From Microbacterium abyssi (GTDB taxonomy: Bacteria; Actinomycetota; Actinomycetes; Actinomycetales; Microbacteriaceae), in the NCBI RefSeq assembly GCF_015277895.1, contig NZ_CP063815.1, positions 558,001-622,000 on the forward strand: 64,000 nt of DNA, in the 5' to 3' direction. A program made the position numbers and the translations under genes. The first letter of the stretch is position 1, and every line of letters starts with the position of its first letter. Below are positions 52,439-60,640 of this stretch, piece by piece. The notes beneath the pieces are model-generated. The model was given only the letters and a program-made list of their open reading frames with translations, searched no databases and was not told the DNA's origin.

Positions 52439-53031
52439 TACGGTTCCTCTGCAATGAGGTCGCTGATTATGGTGTCAAGTATCGAAGGTTCGTCGATAAG
52501 ACCGATGAATCGGGCGGCAACGCGGCCCTGCTTGTCGAGAACCAACGTCGTCGGCACCGCACTGGGTGGAGCGTGACCTGCAAACGCGAGCCGGACAGCC
52601 CCCGAGTTGGCATCGAGGATCGAGGGATACGTAATGTCGAAATTTCTCGCGAATGCGAGCGATGTCTCTGCTTGGTCGTAGACATTGACACCTAGGAAGC
52701 TGGCGCCAGCATCCTGATATTTGGCCGACAAAGCAGCAAGATCCGGAGCTTCAACTCGGCAGGGAGCGCACGCCGCGTACCAAAAGTTGACCACCAGCAC
52801 CTCGCCGGCATAATCACTGCTGGACACCAGGTTGCCCTCATCTGTGGTGCCATCGAACGCAACGGTCTCGCCGCGATCGCCCGGCGCGAATTCGGAGATG
52901 GTGCCATCCGCAGACGCGTAGCCTGTGTCGGCGATCTCCGCGTACTGTTCGGCCAGTGGGTCGGCGGCGCAGCCCGATAGCAACAACGTGGCCGCCACAA
53001 CCGTTGCGATAGAAACGGGAACGATTCTCAA
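52438..53031 (-). CDS. TlpA/ResA-like thioredoxin lipoprotein
   Basis: A 197-residue lipoprotein with lipobox LLSGC and a TlpA fold: [17 protein letters not shown] has the CAPC centre, and [10 protein letters not shown] the cis-Pro. I chose TTG 53031 because GGAGAG precedes it and it gives an ideal lipoprotein signal ([12 protein letters not shown]). Longer starts run into the structured leader. It reduces apocytochrome c thiols with CcdA. Its ribosome binding site can pair with the end of the upstream LSISRT ORF. Confidence 0.88.
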   Translation of the reverse strand: MRIVPVSIATVVAATLLLSGCAADPLAEQYAEIADTGYASADGTISEFAPGDRGETVAFDGTTDEGNLVSSSDYAGEVLVVNFWYAACAPCRVEAPDLAALSAKYQDAGASFLGVNVYDQAETSLAFARNFDITYPSILDANSGAVRLAFAGHAPPSAVPTTLVLDKQGRVAARFIGLIDEPSILDTIISDLIAEEP

Positions 53032-53033
53032 TG

Positions 53034-53206
53034 TCTCTCCAGCGTGAACGGTGATTCTTTGGTGCTCATGTTTGGTGCGCGGCATGACCGTCACCAAAGA
53101 GCTGCGCGACGCAGCCCAGTAAAGAACGCGCCAGATATTCACATCGCTCGATCGAGCAGACGTGAATGCGCGTCAGCGCAGGAATCAGGTTCGGCTGATG
53201 GAGAGA
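53034..53206 (-). promoter_or_regulatory. Leader structure over the TlpA-like start
   Basis: The mRNA segment from 53041-53034 (TGGAGAGA, containing the ribosome binding site) is the exact complement of TCTCTCCA at 53206-53199, inside the L-S-I codons of the upstream ORF. Three hairpins lie between: TTCAC/GTGAA with inner GCTCGA/TCGAGC (53138-53166), GCTGCG/CGCAGC (53101-53115) and TCTTTGGTG/CACCAAAGA (53056-53100). Confidence 0.55.
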
Positions 53207-53619
53207 AGAACCAATGACGGACGGATCAGCCGAGTCAGCGGCACCGCAGCAGAAACGACGGGTGACATACGGAGCTGCGTCGCGACCCAAGAATGCTTAC
53301 GACCGCTGCCGAGGTAGAGGCGGAGGAGAGCCAACACCAGAATGCAGCACCCGATCAGCGCTGCACACACGCCAGCCGTGATCAAAGCAGGTGATGCAAT
53401 GACGGACGCTTCAAGTACCTGGCCAAAAATCATCTTCGAGGAATCGGAGGTCGCAGCCGCGGAATCTGCGCTAGAGGACGATGCGGTTGTTGCCAGTGTG
53501 CTTGTGATGGCGCTCTCTGCGGCGGAGGCTGAAGCCGCATGCGGCAGAGCGGAGGCGCCTACCACTGAGACGAGCGCCAGCAACGCTGCTGCCGTGATCT
53601 TGAGCATCAACGTCCGCAT
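53185..53619 (-). CDS. Two-helix membrane protein ending LSISRT (putative leader C)
   Basis: A 144-residue protein: a signal or first helix (about residues 5-26), a Ser/Ala-rich outer loop, a second helix (about 78-101) with GVCAALIGCCILV (Cys85, Cys91, Cys92: the same C-x5-CC as the ORF at 34014), then a 43-residue basic tail ending PSLVLLSISRT. GGAAGGAG precedes ATG 53619. It lies directly upstream of the TlpA-CcdA-ResB-CcsB operon. The shared ending and the paired downstream ribosome binding site suggest a leader polypeptide; this is inference. Confidence 0.68.
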   Translation of the reverse strand: MRTLMLKITAAALLALVSVVGASALPHAASASAAESAITSTLATTASSSSADSAAATSDSSKMIFGQVLEASVIASPALITAGVCAALIGCCILVLALLRLYLGSGRKHSWVATQLRMSPVVSAAVPLTRLIRPSLVLLSISRT

Positions 53620-53664
53620 AGCGCTCCTTCCGGATCACGGCACTTCGCCAAGCGCACCAAGCTC

Positions 53665-53688
53665 AGGATAACCCAACCGGGTTATCCT
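53665..53688. promoter_or_regulatory. 10-bp-arm palindrome upstream of leader C
   Basis: AGGATAACCC-AACC-GGGTTATCCT is a perfect inverted repeat 46 bases upstream of the start of the LSISRT ORF at 53619. It could be a repressor site for that operon or the end of the adjoining IS remnant. No sensor for it is obvious in the window. Confidence 0.45.
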
Positions 53689-54098
53689 GCCATGCGTCTG
53701 AGCGAGTACGGGCGAACTTGAGAACCCGACACGACACCGTCACGGGAATCCCCGCGTCGGCGAGCTCCAGCAACGAGCGGGTACGTCATTTTGGGGAGCC
53801 GCCGAGTTTCAGGTTCGTTTACGACAGATACGCGCCGCACGCCGCAGGACCTCGTTCTCCTGCTCGAGCAACCGGATCCGCTTCTTAACTCGCGAGCCTC
53901 CGCCGCCTCCGCGGCCTCCGCGGCGGTCTGGCCGGGACGGTTACCGTCATCGGCATCGGCCTGGCAGAGCCAGTTCTGCAACGTCGCTTCGGTGATGCTG
54001 AGATCACCGGCGATCTGCTTGATGGTGACACCGCTCTCGCGGCTGCGAGCTTCCGCGACGACGTCCTCGCGGAATTCTCTGGGATAAGGACCGGGCAT
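53689..54098 (-). pseudogene. IS3-type transposase remnant
   Basis: From ATG 54098 the frame reads MPGPYPREFREDVVAEARSR, then TIKQIAGDLSITEATLQNW, an OrfA HTH of the IS3 group. After AREL a 1-base loss shifts the frame; in the correct frame it continues KKRIRLLEQENEVLRRAA. Then follows the beginning of OrfB (TYPLV, then ELADAGIPVTVSCRVLKFAR) in yet another frame, which breaks off near 53700. All remaining parts of OrfB are missing. No complete IS end was found. Confidence 0.78.
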
Positions 54099-54589
54099 GA
54101 TGACAGCCTCGCCGCCAGCGCCTCCCGACGCTAACGATCAGTCGTCACCGATTCGTTCCTCACGCCCATCACTCCAAAGAAACCGAGTCGCGCAAGGCTT
54201 CCAAGCTGTCCAGGCAACACCTGATCGCTCAAGTGGAGAGTTTTGTGGACTCGTTCTACGAAGACGGGCGGAATTGGACAGGAAGATTCTCGCGATCAGG
54301 TCCGGGCGCAGAGGCGTTGAGGCAGAGCCGTCTGCTTCCGAGAACGTGTTTCGTAACCTCGGCTGGCTCGCACCCAGGTGACCGGCTACCAGGCGCATTA
54401 CCGTGCCCATCAAGTGTCCGAAAAGTGTCCGGAGCGTCCGGAGAACGGCGATCTTGACGAGTAGTGTGGCGCCTCACGTGCGTGACGAGTCGAGCTCGCA
54501 GAAGCTCCGAAGGCTGCAGAACCACGCGGTTGTCAAGCGAGAGTACGAAACGGCGTCATCAGAGCCATCGTGGACGAAGGCATGGAGAT
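54099..54589. other. Gene-free junction between IS remnant and tRNA fragment
   Basis: 491 bases with no convincing gene. The only coding-like piece is the frame 54357-54461 (ending HQVSEKCPERPENGDLDE and TAG), which looks like the C-terminal tail of some lost protein because an in-frame stop lies directly before it. No ribosome binding site, repeat or hairpin stands out. It is island-side junction DNA. Confidence 0.5.
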
Positions 54590-54652
54590 TCACCCTGCTA
54601 AGGTGGAGTCCCCTCACGGGGACCGAGGGTTCAAATCCCTCCGTCTCCGCCA
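54590..54652 (+). tRNA. 3' part of tRNA-Ser(GCU), attachment-site remnant
   Basis: The segment contains the anticodon arm CACC-CTGCTAA-GGTG (anticodon GCT), a long variable arm (GTCCCCTCACGGGGAC), the T arm GAGGG-TTCAAAT-CCCTC and the acceptor 3' strand CGTCTCC-G-CCA. The D arm and a proper 5' acceptor strand (GGAGACG) are missing; only GGAGATT lies upstream. This is what integration into a tRNA 3' end leaves at the far side of an island. The intact gene should lie at the other end or elsewhere. It is not a working tRNA. Confidence 0.85.
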
Positions 54653-56097
54653 TTAAATCCCTGGTCAGAGGCGTTTCGTTCACGCGCCGCCGCGAGCTCT
54701 CGTGCCCACAGATCGAGCACGGCTTCGTCTGTGTATCGCTCTGCCGTGCGCCGGGCTGCCTGGCGCATCTGTGTGAGGTGGGCCTGTGGCATCCGTTGCA
54801 GCTTCAGGATCGCGCGGGCGAGACCGGCGATGTTGCCGGTGGTGACGAGGAAGCCGTTGCGGCGGTTCTCGATGAGATCTGCGGGTCCGTAGCGGATGTT
54901 GTAGGCGATGGGGATGCAGCCGGCGCCCATCGCCTCGAGGAGCACCAGACCGAAGCCCTCCGAGCGTGAGGTGAGAAGCAGGAAAGACGCTTGCTCGAAC
55001 TGGTCGCGTGCACTGGCCTGGTAGCCGTGGACTCGCACCGCGTCGGTCGCGCCGGCACTGATGATGAGTTCGTCGATAGCGGCCCGTCTCGGCCCGTTGC
55101 CGTAGATGTCGAGCGTCACGTTTCGGTCGAATCGGCGCGCGAGCAGCGCGGCGCGTACCGCGTGGGTTGGGCGCTTGAGGCCTGACAAGGCCCCGAGCAG
55201 GATGCCTCGGCCCACGGGTCGTTCGTGGTCGAACGGCGCCGGTAATGACCGGCTGTTCGGGATGACGCAGAGGTTCGGACGGCTCCCGAAGCGCAGCTGC
55301 ACATCGCGGCGCTGCCGTTCGGTGAGGAAGACCACTGCGTCATACTGGTCGAGGTGGCGGATCACCTCCGCGCGCGAGGGGCGGAGTCTGCCCCACGGTC
55401 CGATGTTCCCAGCCAGATGGGAGCCGTGCACGACGGTTACGGTCGTGCGGTCCGGGCGCCGGTACGAACGAAGAAAACGAGAAACCGGTTTGCTGTCGGC
55501 GATGAGGAAGCACGCTCCGTCGCCGGTGGTGAGCCGGTCGAGCCAGTAGCGGTACAGCGACCAGGTGGTGCCCCATGATCGCACTGGTTCCCCACGGCGA
55601 TCGCAGATCACGACGGATCGTCCGCCGAGCGTTCCGCGCTGGTCGGTGTCCTGTCGGTTGCTCGCGAGCAGAGACCCGTCTGCACGATAGTGGTCGGTCT
55701 GCAGGACCGTCTTCCCGTCCGATGCCAGCCTGACCCGGTGAAGCTCACGGGCCTCGCGGTACTCCGAGCGATATGCCGGATCCGTCGCGAGTGGGGTGAA
55801 GGCGCGTTCGGGCGATCCCACGGGGTTCTTCGCCCGGGGAACATCGTTTTCACGCAACCAGTCCCAGAGGTTGACCAGGTGCATCGCATCGACGAACTCG
55901 CCGCGCTCGCGGAGCTTGTCCTCGATGCGCGGATAGTCGACGCGGTCGTCGAACGTCAGCACGTCCACCGAGACACCGGGGAGTTTGGCGAATGCGCGCG
56001 ATCGGTGCAGCATCGCGCTCGTGAGTCCACCGATCTCGTCGGGGATGGTCCACGCGAGCGTGAACTGCCGACCATGGGGCAGTGACGTCGTCGTCAT
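54631..56097 (-). CDS. GT4-family glycosyltransferase
   Basis: A 488-residue cytoplasmic protein. The C-terminal half has the GT-B pattern with a donor-binding EGFGLVLLEAMGAGCIP (the E-x7-E motif) and GYQASARDQFEQASFLLL, as in TagE-like glycosyltransferases that decorate wall polymers. ATG 56097 is preferred because upstream codons look non-coding. The last residues (FNGGDGGI) and the stop are read from the antisense of the tRNA-Ser T arm, so this gene borders the island. Acceptor unknown. Confidence 0.82.
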   Translation of the reverse strand: MTTTSLPHGRQFTLAWTIPDEIGGLTSAMLHRSRAFAKLPGVSVDVLTFDDRVDYPRIEDKLRERGEFVDAMHLVNLWDWLRENDVPRAKNPVGSPERAFTPLATDPAYRSEYREARELHRVRLASDGKTVLQTDHYRADGSLLASNRQDTDQRGTLGGRSVVICDRRGEPVRSWGTTWSLYRYWLDRLTTGDGACFLIADSKPVSRFLRSYRRPDRTTVTVVHGSHLAGNIGPWGRLRPSRAEVIRHLDQYDAVVFLTERQRRDVQLRFGSRPNLCVIPNSRSLPAPFDHERPVGRGILLGALSGLKRPTHAVRAALLARRFDRNVTLDIYGNGPRRAAIDELIISAGATDAVRVHGYQASARDQFEQASFLLLTSRSEGFGLVLLEAMGAGCIPIAYNIRYGPADLIENRRNGFLVTTGNIAGLARAILKLQRMPQAHLTQMRQAARRTAERYTDEAVLDLWARELAAARERNASDQGFNGGDGGI

Positions 56098-56254
56098 GAG
56101 GTGAGGATAGCCGCAGCGAGCCGACGCTCGCTCACCATGCGCGATCCGGCACGCCCTCCGTATGTCAACCCCCTCGTCGTGCACGTAGAGGCGTCAATAC
56201 CGTGAGCGTTGATGGCGATTGCACGGCCCACGCCTACCGAACGAAGGAGCCAGC

Positions 56255-56743
56255 ATGAGTACTCGAGCCAACTCGGTCAACGGAGACCGCCCGTTCGCGG
56301 AGACCCCGCTTCAGAAGACCGCACTCATCATCGGAATCGTTTTCCTCGTCGTCGGAATAGCAGGATTCATTCCCGGCCTGACGACGAAAATGGAGACCAT
56401 GCAGTTCGCCGGGCACATGTCCGAGGCGATGCTGTTGGGCATCTTCCAGGTATCCATCCTCCACAACATCGTGCACCTGCTGTTCGGAGTAGCCGGTATC
56501 GTCTGCGCGATGCGGGTGATGGCCTCACGGTGGTATCTGATCGGCGGAGGTGTGGTCTATCTTGTGTTGTGGTTGTACGGCCTGTTCGTCCCCGGAGACC
56601 ACGCAGCGAACTTCGTGCCGCTCAACACCGCCGATAACTGGTTGCACCTGGGCCTCGCCGCCGGCATGATCCTGCTCGGAATCTTCGTCGCGCCGAGTCT
56701 TACCGGAACTCGTGGACGCACTGATCGGGTCAACCCCGCCTGA
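56255..56743 (+). CDS. DUF4383 membrane protein
   Basis: A 162-residue protein with four helices and the DUF4383 pattern (FQVSILHNIVHLLFGVAGI, and NTADNWLHLGLAAGMILLG with its conserved His residues). ATG 56255 with GAAGGAG upstream is a good start. The function is unknown; members are often stress-related. It stands alone, divergent from the glycosyltransferase, and starts the chromosome-side region. Confidence 0.85.
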   Translation: MSTRANSVNGDRPFAETPLQKTALIIGIVFLVVGIAGFIPGLTTKMETMQFAGHMSEAMLLGIFQVSILHNIVHLLFGVAGIVCAMRVMASRWYLIGGGVVYLVLWLYGLFVPGDHAANFVPLNTADNWLHLGLAAGMILLGIFVAPSLTGTRGRTDRVNPA

Positions 56744-56798
56744 CGTAGAGCGCCAGAACCCGGGACGCCTTCCGCACGTGCCTCGGAGGTGGTGCCAC

Positions 56799-57905
56799 GT
56801 GACAACGCTCAGCACACGCGTCCGCAGACCGTTGTCGCTCATGGTCATCGCTGCGCTGACCACGAGCGCACTTGTCGCGTGCACCACACCCGGCGACGAG
56901 CCGGTCCCCAGCGCATCCGAGACCAGCGCATCCGAAACCGGCGGAGCCTCCGCGGCGCCATCGTCCGTCGAGGTCGTCGCACGCGGACTGGATGCCCCGT
57001 GGTCGATCGCGTTCCACGACGAGACCCCTCTGCTGAGCGAACGCGACTCCGGTCGAATGCTCGAACTAGCCGCTGACGGCACTCCACGCGAGGTCGGAGT
57101 GATCGACGCGGCGGTCCCGGGCGGCGAAGGCGGCCTGCTCGGCATCGCCGTTCACGAGGAGCACCTGTACGCGTATTACACCGCCAGCGGAGACAACCGG
57201 CTTGAGCGGTACGAACTGACCGGTGATCCGGGCGCGCTGGGTCTCGGGCCGCGAGAGGTGCTCCTCGAGGGGCTCCCCTCCGCCGGCGTCCACAACGGCG
57301 GGCGGATCGCGTTCGGCCCCGACGGCATGCTCTACGTCACCGTGGGCGATGCCGGCGATCGTTCCAGCGCCCAGGACGTGGAAAGCCTCTCCGGCAAGAT
57401 CCTCCGGCTCACTCCCGACGGCGAGGTGCCAGAGGACAACCCCATCGACGGTTCTCCCGTCTACAGCTACGGACACCGGAACCCGCAGGGCCTGGCCTGG
57501 GCCGAGGACGGCACGATGTACGCCTCGGAGTTCGGCCAGGACACCTGGGACGAGCTCAACGTCATCGAGGCCGGCGGCAACTACGGCTGGCCCGAGGTCG
57601 AGGGCATCGCCGAGGAGGACGGGTACATCGATCCCGTCCAGCAGTGGGCGCCCGCAGACGCCAGCCCCAGCGGCATGGCCGTCGCGGAGGGCTCCATCTG
57701 GATCGCGAACCTGCGCGGCGAACGCCTCCGTGAAGTGCCGCTCGACGATCTCGCCGACTCGACCGAGCACCACGTGGGCGAGTACGGGCGGCTGCGCGAC
57801 GCGACCGTGGCACCTGACGGGTCGCTGTGGGTGTTGACCAACAACACCGACGGCCGCGGCGAACCCGGCCCCGACGACGACCGCATCCTGCGGATCGTGC
57901 CCTGA
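56799..57905 (+). CDS. PQQ-type sugar dehydrogenase-like lipoprotein
   Basis: A 368-residue protein with lipobox ALVAC and the glucose/sorbosone dehydrogenase beta-propeller (GLDAPWSIAF, PGGEGGLLGIAV, NGGRIAFGPDGMLYVTVGD, GHRNPQGLAW, EFGQDTWDELN). It oxidises sugars outside the cell if PQQ is available; many actinobacterial members may use other roles. GTG 56799 with GGAGG upstream gives a normal lipoprotein signal. Confidence 0.88.
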   Translation: MTTLSTRVRRPLSLMVIAALTTSALVACTTPGDEPVPSASETSASETGGASAAPSSVEVVARGLDAPWSIAFHDETPLLSERDSGRMLELAADGTPREVGVIDAAVPGGEGGLLGIAVHEEHLYAYYTASGDNRLERYELTGDPGALGLGPREVLLEGLPSAGVHNGGRIAFGPDGMLYVTVGDAGDRSSAQDVESLSGKILRLTPDGEVPEDNPIDGSPVYSYGHRNPQGLAWAEDGTMYASEFGQDTWDELNVIEAGGNYGWPEVEGIAEEDGYIDPVQQWAPADASPSGMAVAEGSIWIANLRGERLREVPLDDLADSTEHHVGEYGRLRDATVAPDGSLWVLTNNTDGRGEPGPDDDRILRIVP

Positions 57906-57933
57906 TCGCGAAGACCGAAGCGAGCGGCAGACG

Positions 57934-59892
57934 TCACCCGTCCAGCGTCCAGGGGATCTCCGTCACGCGCAGGCGTGCCGCGCCGTAAGGCAGCATCGTG
58001 ATCATCCGGCGTTCCCCGTCAGCCTGCACCGGACTGGCGGGCGGAGGCGCGGCAGCGCCGTGCTCGAGAGTCCAGCCGGCGACCGGCCGAGCGACCGCCT
58101 CGAGCCGCAGCGGAGCGCCTTCCGGCGTGAACGGCTCCGCTCCGTTCGGGCGACGCACGAGTTCGGTCGCCGGCACGGATGCTGCGCCGTCGCGCACCAG
58201 CGCGAGATTCCAGTCTCCGGCAGGCAGCACCTCCCACGACTCATGGGGCGGTTCGCCGCCGATCACGCGCCAGTCCTCCTCGACCGCGGCGGCGAACACG
58301 ATCGGGCCGCGGGTGAGAGTCACGGCATCGCCGAACCGACGGTGGGCCTCGACCTCGGCATCCCACGCCACCGTGATCCGGTGGTGGCCGCGCCAGGTTC
58401 GATCGAGCGTCAGCTGACTCCCGGGCGCCGGCGAGATCGGGTCGTCGGCGTCGATCCTGATCTGCGCATCGCGCGCCCACGCGGGGATGCGCAGGTGCAG
58501 CGGGAAGCTCGCCTCGCCATCGACGGCGAGTTCGATCACCACCTGGTCATCGAACGGGTACTGACCGATCACCGCGACGTGGATGCCGATGCCTCCGAGT
58601 ACCGTGTCGATCTCGCAGGGCGCATACGAGAGAGCCGCCAGGCCGCCATCGTCGCTGCGCATCCATAGCCGGGCGGCGAACTTCGACCAGCCCTGGTGCC
58701 GGTTCGCCGTGCAGCATCCGAAGTGCGGGGCCAGCCCGAACGTGTTGGATTCGGGTCCGTTGTTCGTGTACACCCGGTCTTCCGTGACATGACAGATCAC
58801 CTGATTCGCCTGCTGGTCGTACTGGTGACCCCGCTCGTCCGATCGCGCGCTCGCGGGGAGCGCGTTGAACGCCACGCGCTCCAGGCGGTCGGCGACGTCT
58901 TCGTCGAGGCCCCACGTCTCCAGAGCCGTCTCCAGCGAGAACATGTACTCCACGACCGTGCAGGTCTCGGTGCCCTGCGAAGGGTTCAGGCCGGCAAGGT
59001 GCTCATCGCTGGTGAACACGCCGGTCGCCTGGCCGTGATACCGGTCGAGCTGCTCCAGCATCGACGAGAACGCCTCGCGCAGCTGCGGGTCACCGCTGAC
59101 GCGCCACCAGACCGGCATCGCCTTCAAGCCCATGGCGATATTCACGCCGTGGGTGACGAGGAAGTCGTCGTTCATCCAGACGCCGGCCGATGCATCGCGG
59201 AATCCATGGAGCACGGCATCCGTCACCTTCTCGCGATACGGGAAGTCCTGCGCGTACCGATCCCAGGCGTAACCCTGACTGCGCACGAGCTCCGCGACCT
59301 CGAGCAGCGAAGGATCCGTCGTGCGCTCGTACAGCGCGAGGATCGAGACCACGAGGTCTGCCCATCGCACCCGTCCCCATTCATGCAGGGGATGCCGGGT
59401 GAGCACCTGCCGGATGCGTTCGACGAGCCGCAGCGCGGCCGGGACGATTCGCTCGTCACCTGTCGCGGACTCGTACTGCAGCAGCGCCTTCAGCGCGATC
59501 ATGCGCGGCCAGACGTCGAAGCCACCGAAGTCGGCATGGTGCAGGTCGGAGGGATCGCCGTCGATCGGTCCGATCCAGCCGTCTTCCGTCTGGTGCTCGA
59601 GGATGTGGTCGATCCATCGCTCGACCTTCTGAATGAGCCGTGCGTCACCGGTGAGGAACGCGAGCGGGACCATCGCGTCGAGCCAGTAGGGGCCGCGCTC
59701 CCACCCTTCCGCTGAGCCGCCGATCCAGGCGCTGTCGCGAACGTCGGGCCAGAACTCGTCGAGCGTGCCGCCCATCCCGCTGAGCTGACTCTCGAGGCGC
59801 GCTCGCAGCCAGCCCGTCGGTCGCAGCTGGCCGAGCCCCAGCGGTGCCAGTACCGGCGTGGTCGTCGTGAATGGGGCAGGGGATGTCGTCAT
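57934..59892 (-). CDS. GH127 beta-L-arabinofuranosidase-like enzyme
   Basis: A 652-residue protein with an alpha/alpha-barrel and beta-sandwich plan. Active-site signatures are GTETCTVVEYM (acid Glu and zinc Cys) and HFGCCTANRHQGW (the Cys pair), which in GH127 hold a zinc and the nucleophile Cys. No signal peptide, so it acts on imported arabino-oligosaccharides. A perfect LacI-type palindrome lies 42 bases upstream. It is the only sugar gene at this place, so it may be a single-gene unit. Confidence 0.88.
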   Translation of the reverse strand: MTTSPAPFTTTTPVLAPLGLGQLRPTGWLRARLESQLSGMGGTLDEFWPDVRDSAWIGGSAEGWERGPYWLDAMVPLAFLTGDARLIQKVERWIDHILEHQTEDGWIGPIDGDPSDLHHADFGGFDVWPRMIALKALLQYESATGDERIVPAALRLVERIRQVLTRHPLHEWGRVRWADLVVSILALYERTTDPSLLEVAELVRSQGYAWDRYAQDFPYREKVTDAVLHGFRDASAGVWMNDDFLVTHGVNIAMGLKAMPVWWRVSGDPQLREAFSSMLEQLDRYHGQATGVFTSDEHLAGLNPSQGTETCTVVEYMFSLETALETWGLDEDVADRLERVAFNALPASARSDERGHQYDQQANQVICHVTEDRVYTNNGPESNTFGLAPHFGCCTANRHQGWSKFAARLWMRSDDGGLAALSYAPCEIDTVLGGIGIHVAVIGQYPFDDQVVIELAVDGEASFPLHLRIPAWARDAQIRIDADDPISPAPGSQLTLDRTWRGHHRITVAWDAEVEAHRRFGDAVTLTRGPIVFAAAVEEDWRVIGGEPPHESWEVLPAGDWNLALVRDGAASVPATELVRRPNGAEPFTPEGAPLRLEAVARPVAGWTLEHGAAAPPPASPVQADGERRMITMLPYGAARLRVTEIPWTLDG

Positions 59893-59933
59893 TGAGGACC
59901 TCGGCAGCTGGCGCTGGCGCCGGCGCGCCTGCG

Positions 59934-59947
59934 TGAAATCGATTTCA
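59934..59947. promoter_or_regulatory. LacI-type operator upstream of the GH127 gene
   Basis: TGAAATCGATTTCA is a perfect 14-bp palindrome with a central CG, the typical LacI-family site. It lies between the GH127 start (59892) and the stop of the DHFR-like gene. The regulator is not in the window. Confidence 0.75.
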
Positions 59948-59975
59948 GCTCATCGTAGTGCGAGTCGATTCCTCA

Positions 59976-60602
59976 CTACAAGACCGCATTCCCTACTTCG
60001 CCGCTTCGCCGATAGCGGATGTGCGTGGCGAGCGGGGAGTGCAGCACCTCGACGGGCTCCATGCCCAGAGCGAGGATGCCGTCGAAGATCCGCTCGCCGG
60101 ATCCGAGCAGTACGGGAGCGATGTCGAGCGTGAGCTCGTCCACGACGCCGGCGGCCAGCGCCTGCCGCACGGTCGATGCGCCGCCGGCGATGTCCACTCC
60201 GTCGTCGCCGGCCGTCTCGCGCGCACGCGCGTACGCCGCGTCGAAGCCGTCGGTGATGAAATGGAAGGTCGTGCCTCCCTCCATCTCGATCGGGTCGTGC
60301 GGGTGATGGGTGAGCACGAAAACCGGCGCATGGTAGGGCGGCTCCGCGCCCCACCAGCCGCGCCAATCCTCGTCCCAGTCGCCGCGTACCGGGCCGAACA
60401 TGTTGCGTCCCATGACGTACGCGCCGCGCGGACGCATGAGCCAGCCCGTCGCGATGGCATCGGCCTCGTTCGCTCGTGCGTCGCCGATGTGCCAGCGGTG
60501 GAGTTCGATGCCGCGCTTGCCGAGCGGATCCTCTCGGCTCTGGTCTGGACCCGCGACGAAGCCGTCGAGCGAGATCGACATGTGGCAGGTGGTGTCGGGC
60601 AT
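59976..60602 (-). CDS. Dihydrofolate reductase-family (RibD-like) oxidoreductase
   Basis: A 208-residue protein with SISLDGFVAG at the N-terminus, GAYVMGRNMFG and GGASTVRQALAAG, as in the DHFR/RibD C-terminal family (NADPH-dependent reductases). ATG 60602 follows AAAGAG. The substrate is unknown. It lies 39 bases downstream of the MFS gene on the same strand, so co-expression is possible. Confidence 0.85.
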   Translation of the reverse strand: MPDTTCHMSISLDGFVAGPDQSREDPLGKRGIELHRWHIGDARANEADAIATGWLMRPRGAYVMGRNMFGPVRGDWDEDWRGWWGAEPPYHAPVFVLTHHPHDPIEMEGGTTFHFITDGFDAAYARARETAGDDGVDIAGGASTVRQALAAGVVDELTLDIAPVLLGSGERIFDGILALGMEPVEVLHSPLATHIRYRRSGEVGNAVL

Positions 60603-60640
60603 GAACGACTCTTTCTGATGTTCGGTGGGTGTGTGAGCGC

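Noticed and set aside
54357..54461. 35-codon frame ending in DLDE
   Set aside because: Stop directly upstream and no start; treated as junction debris.
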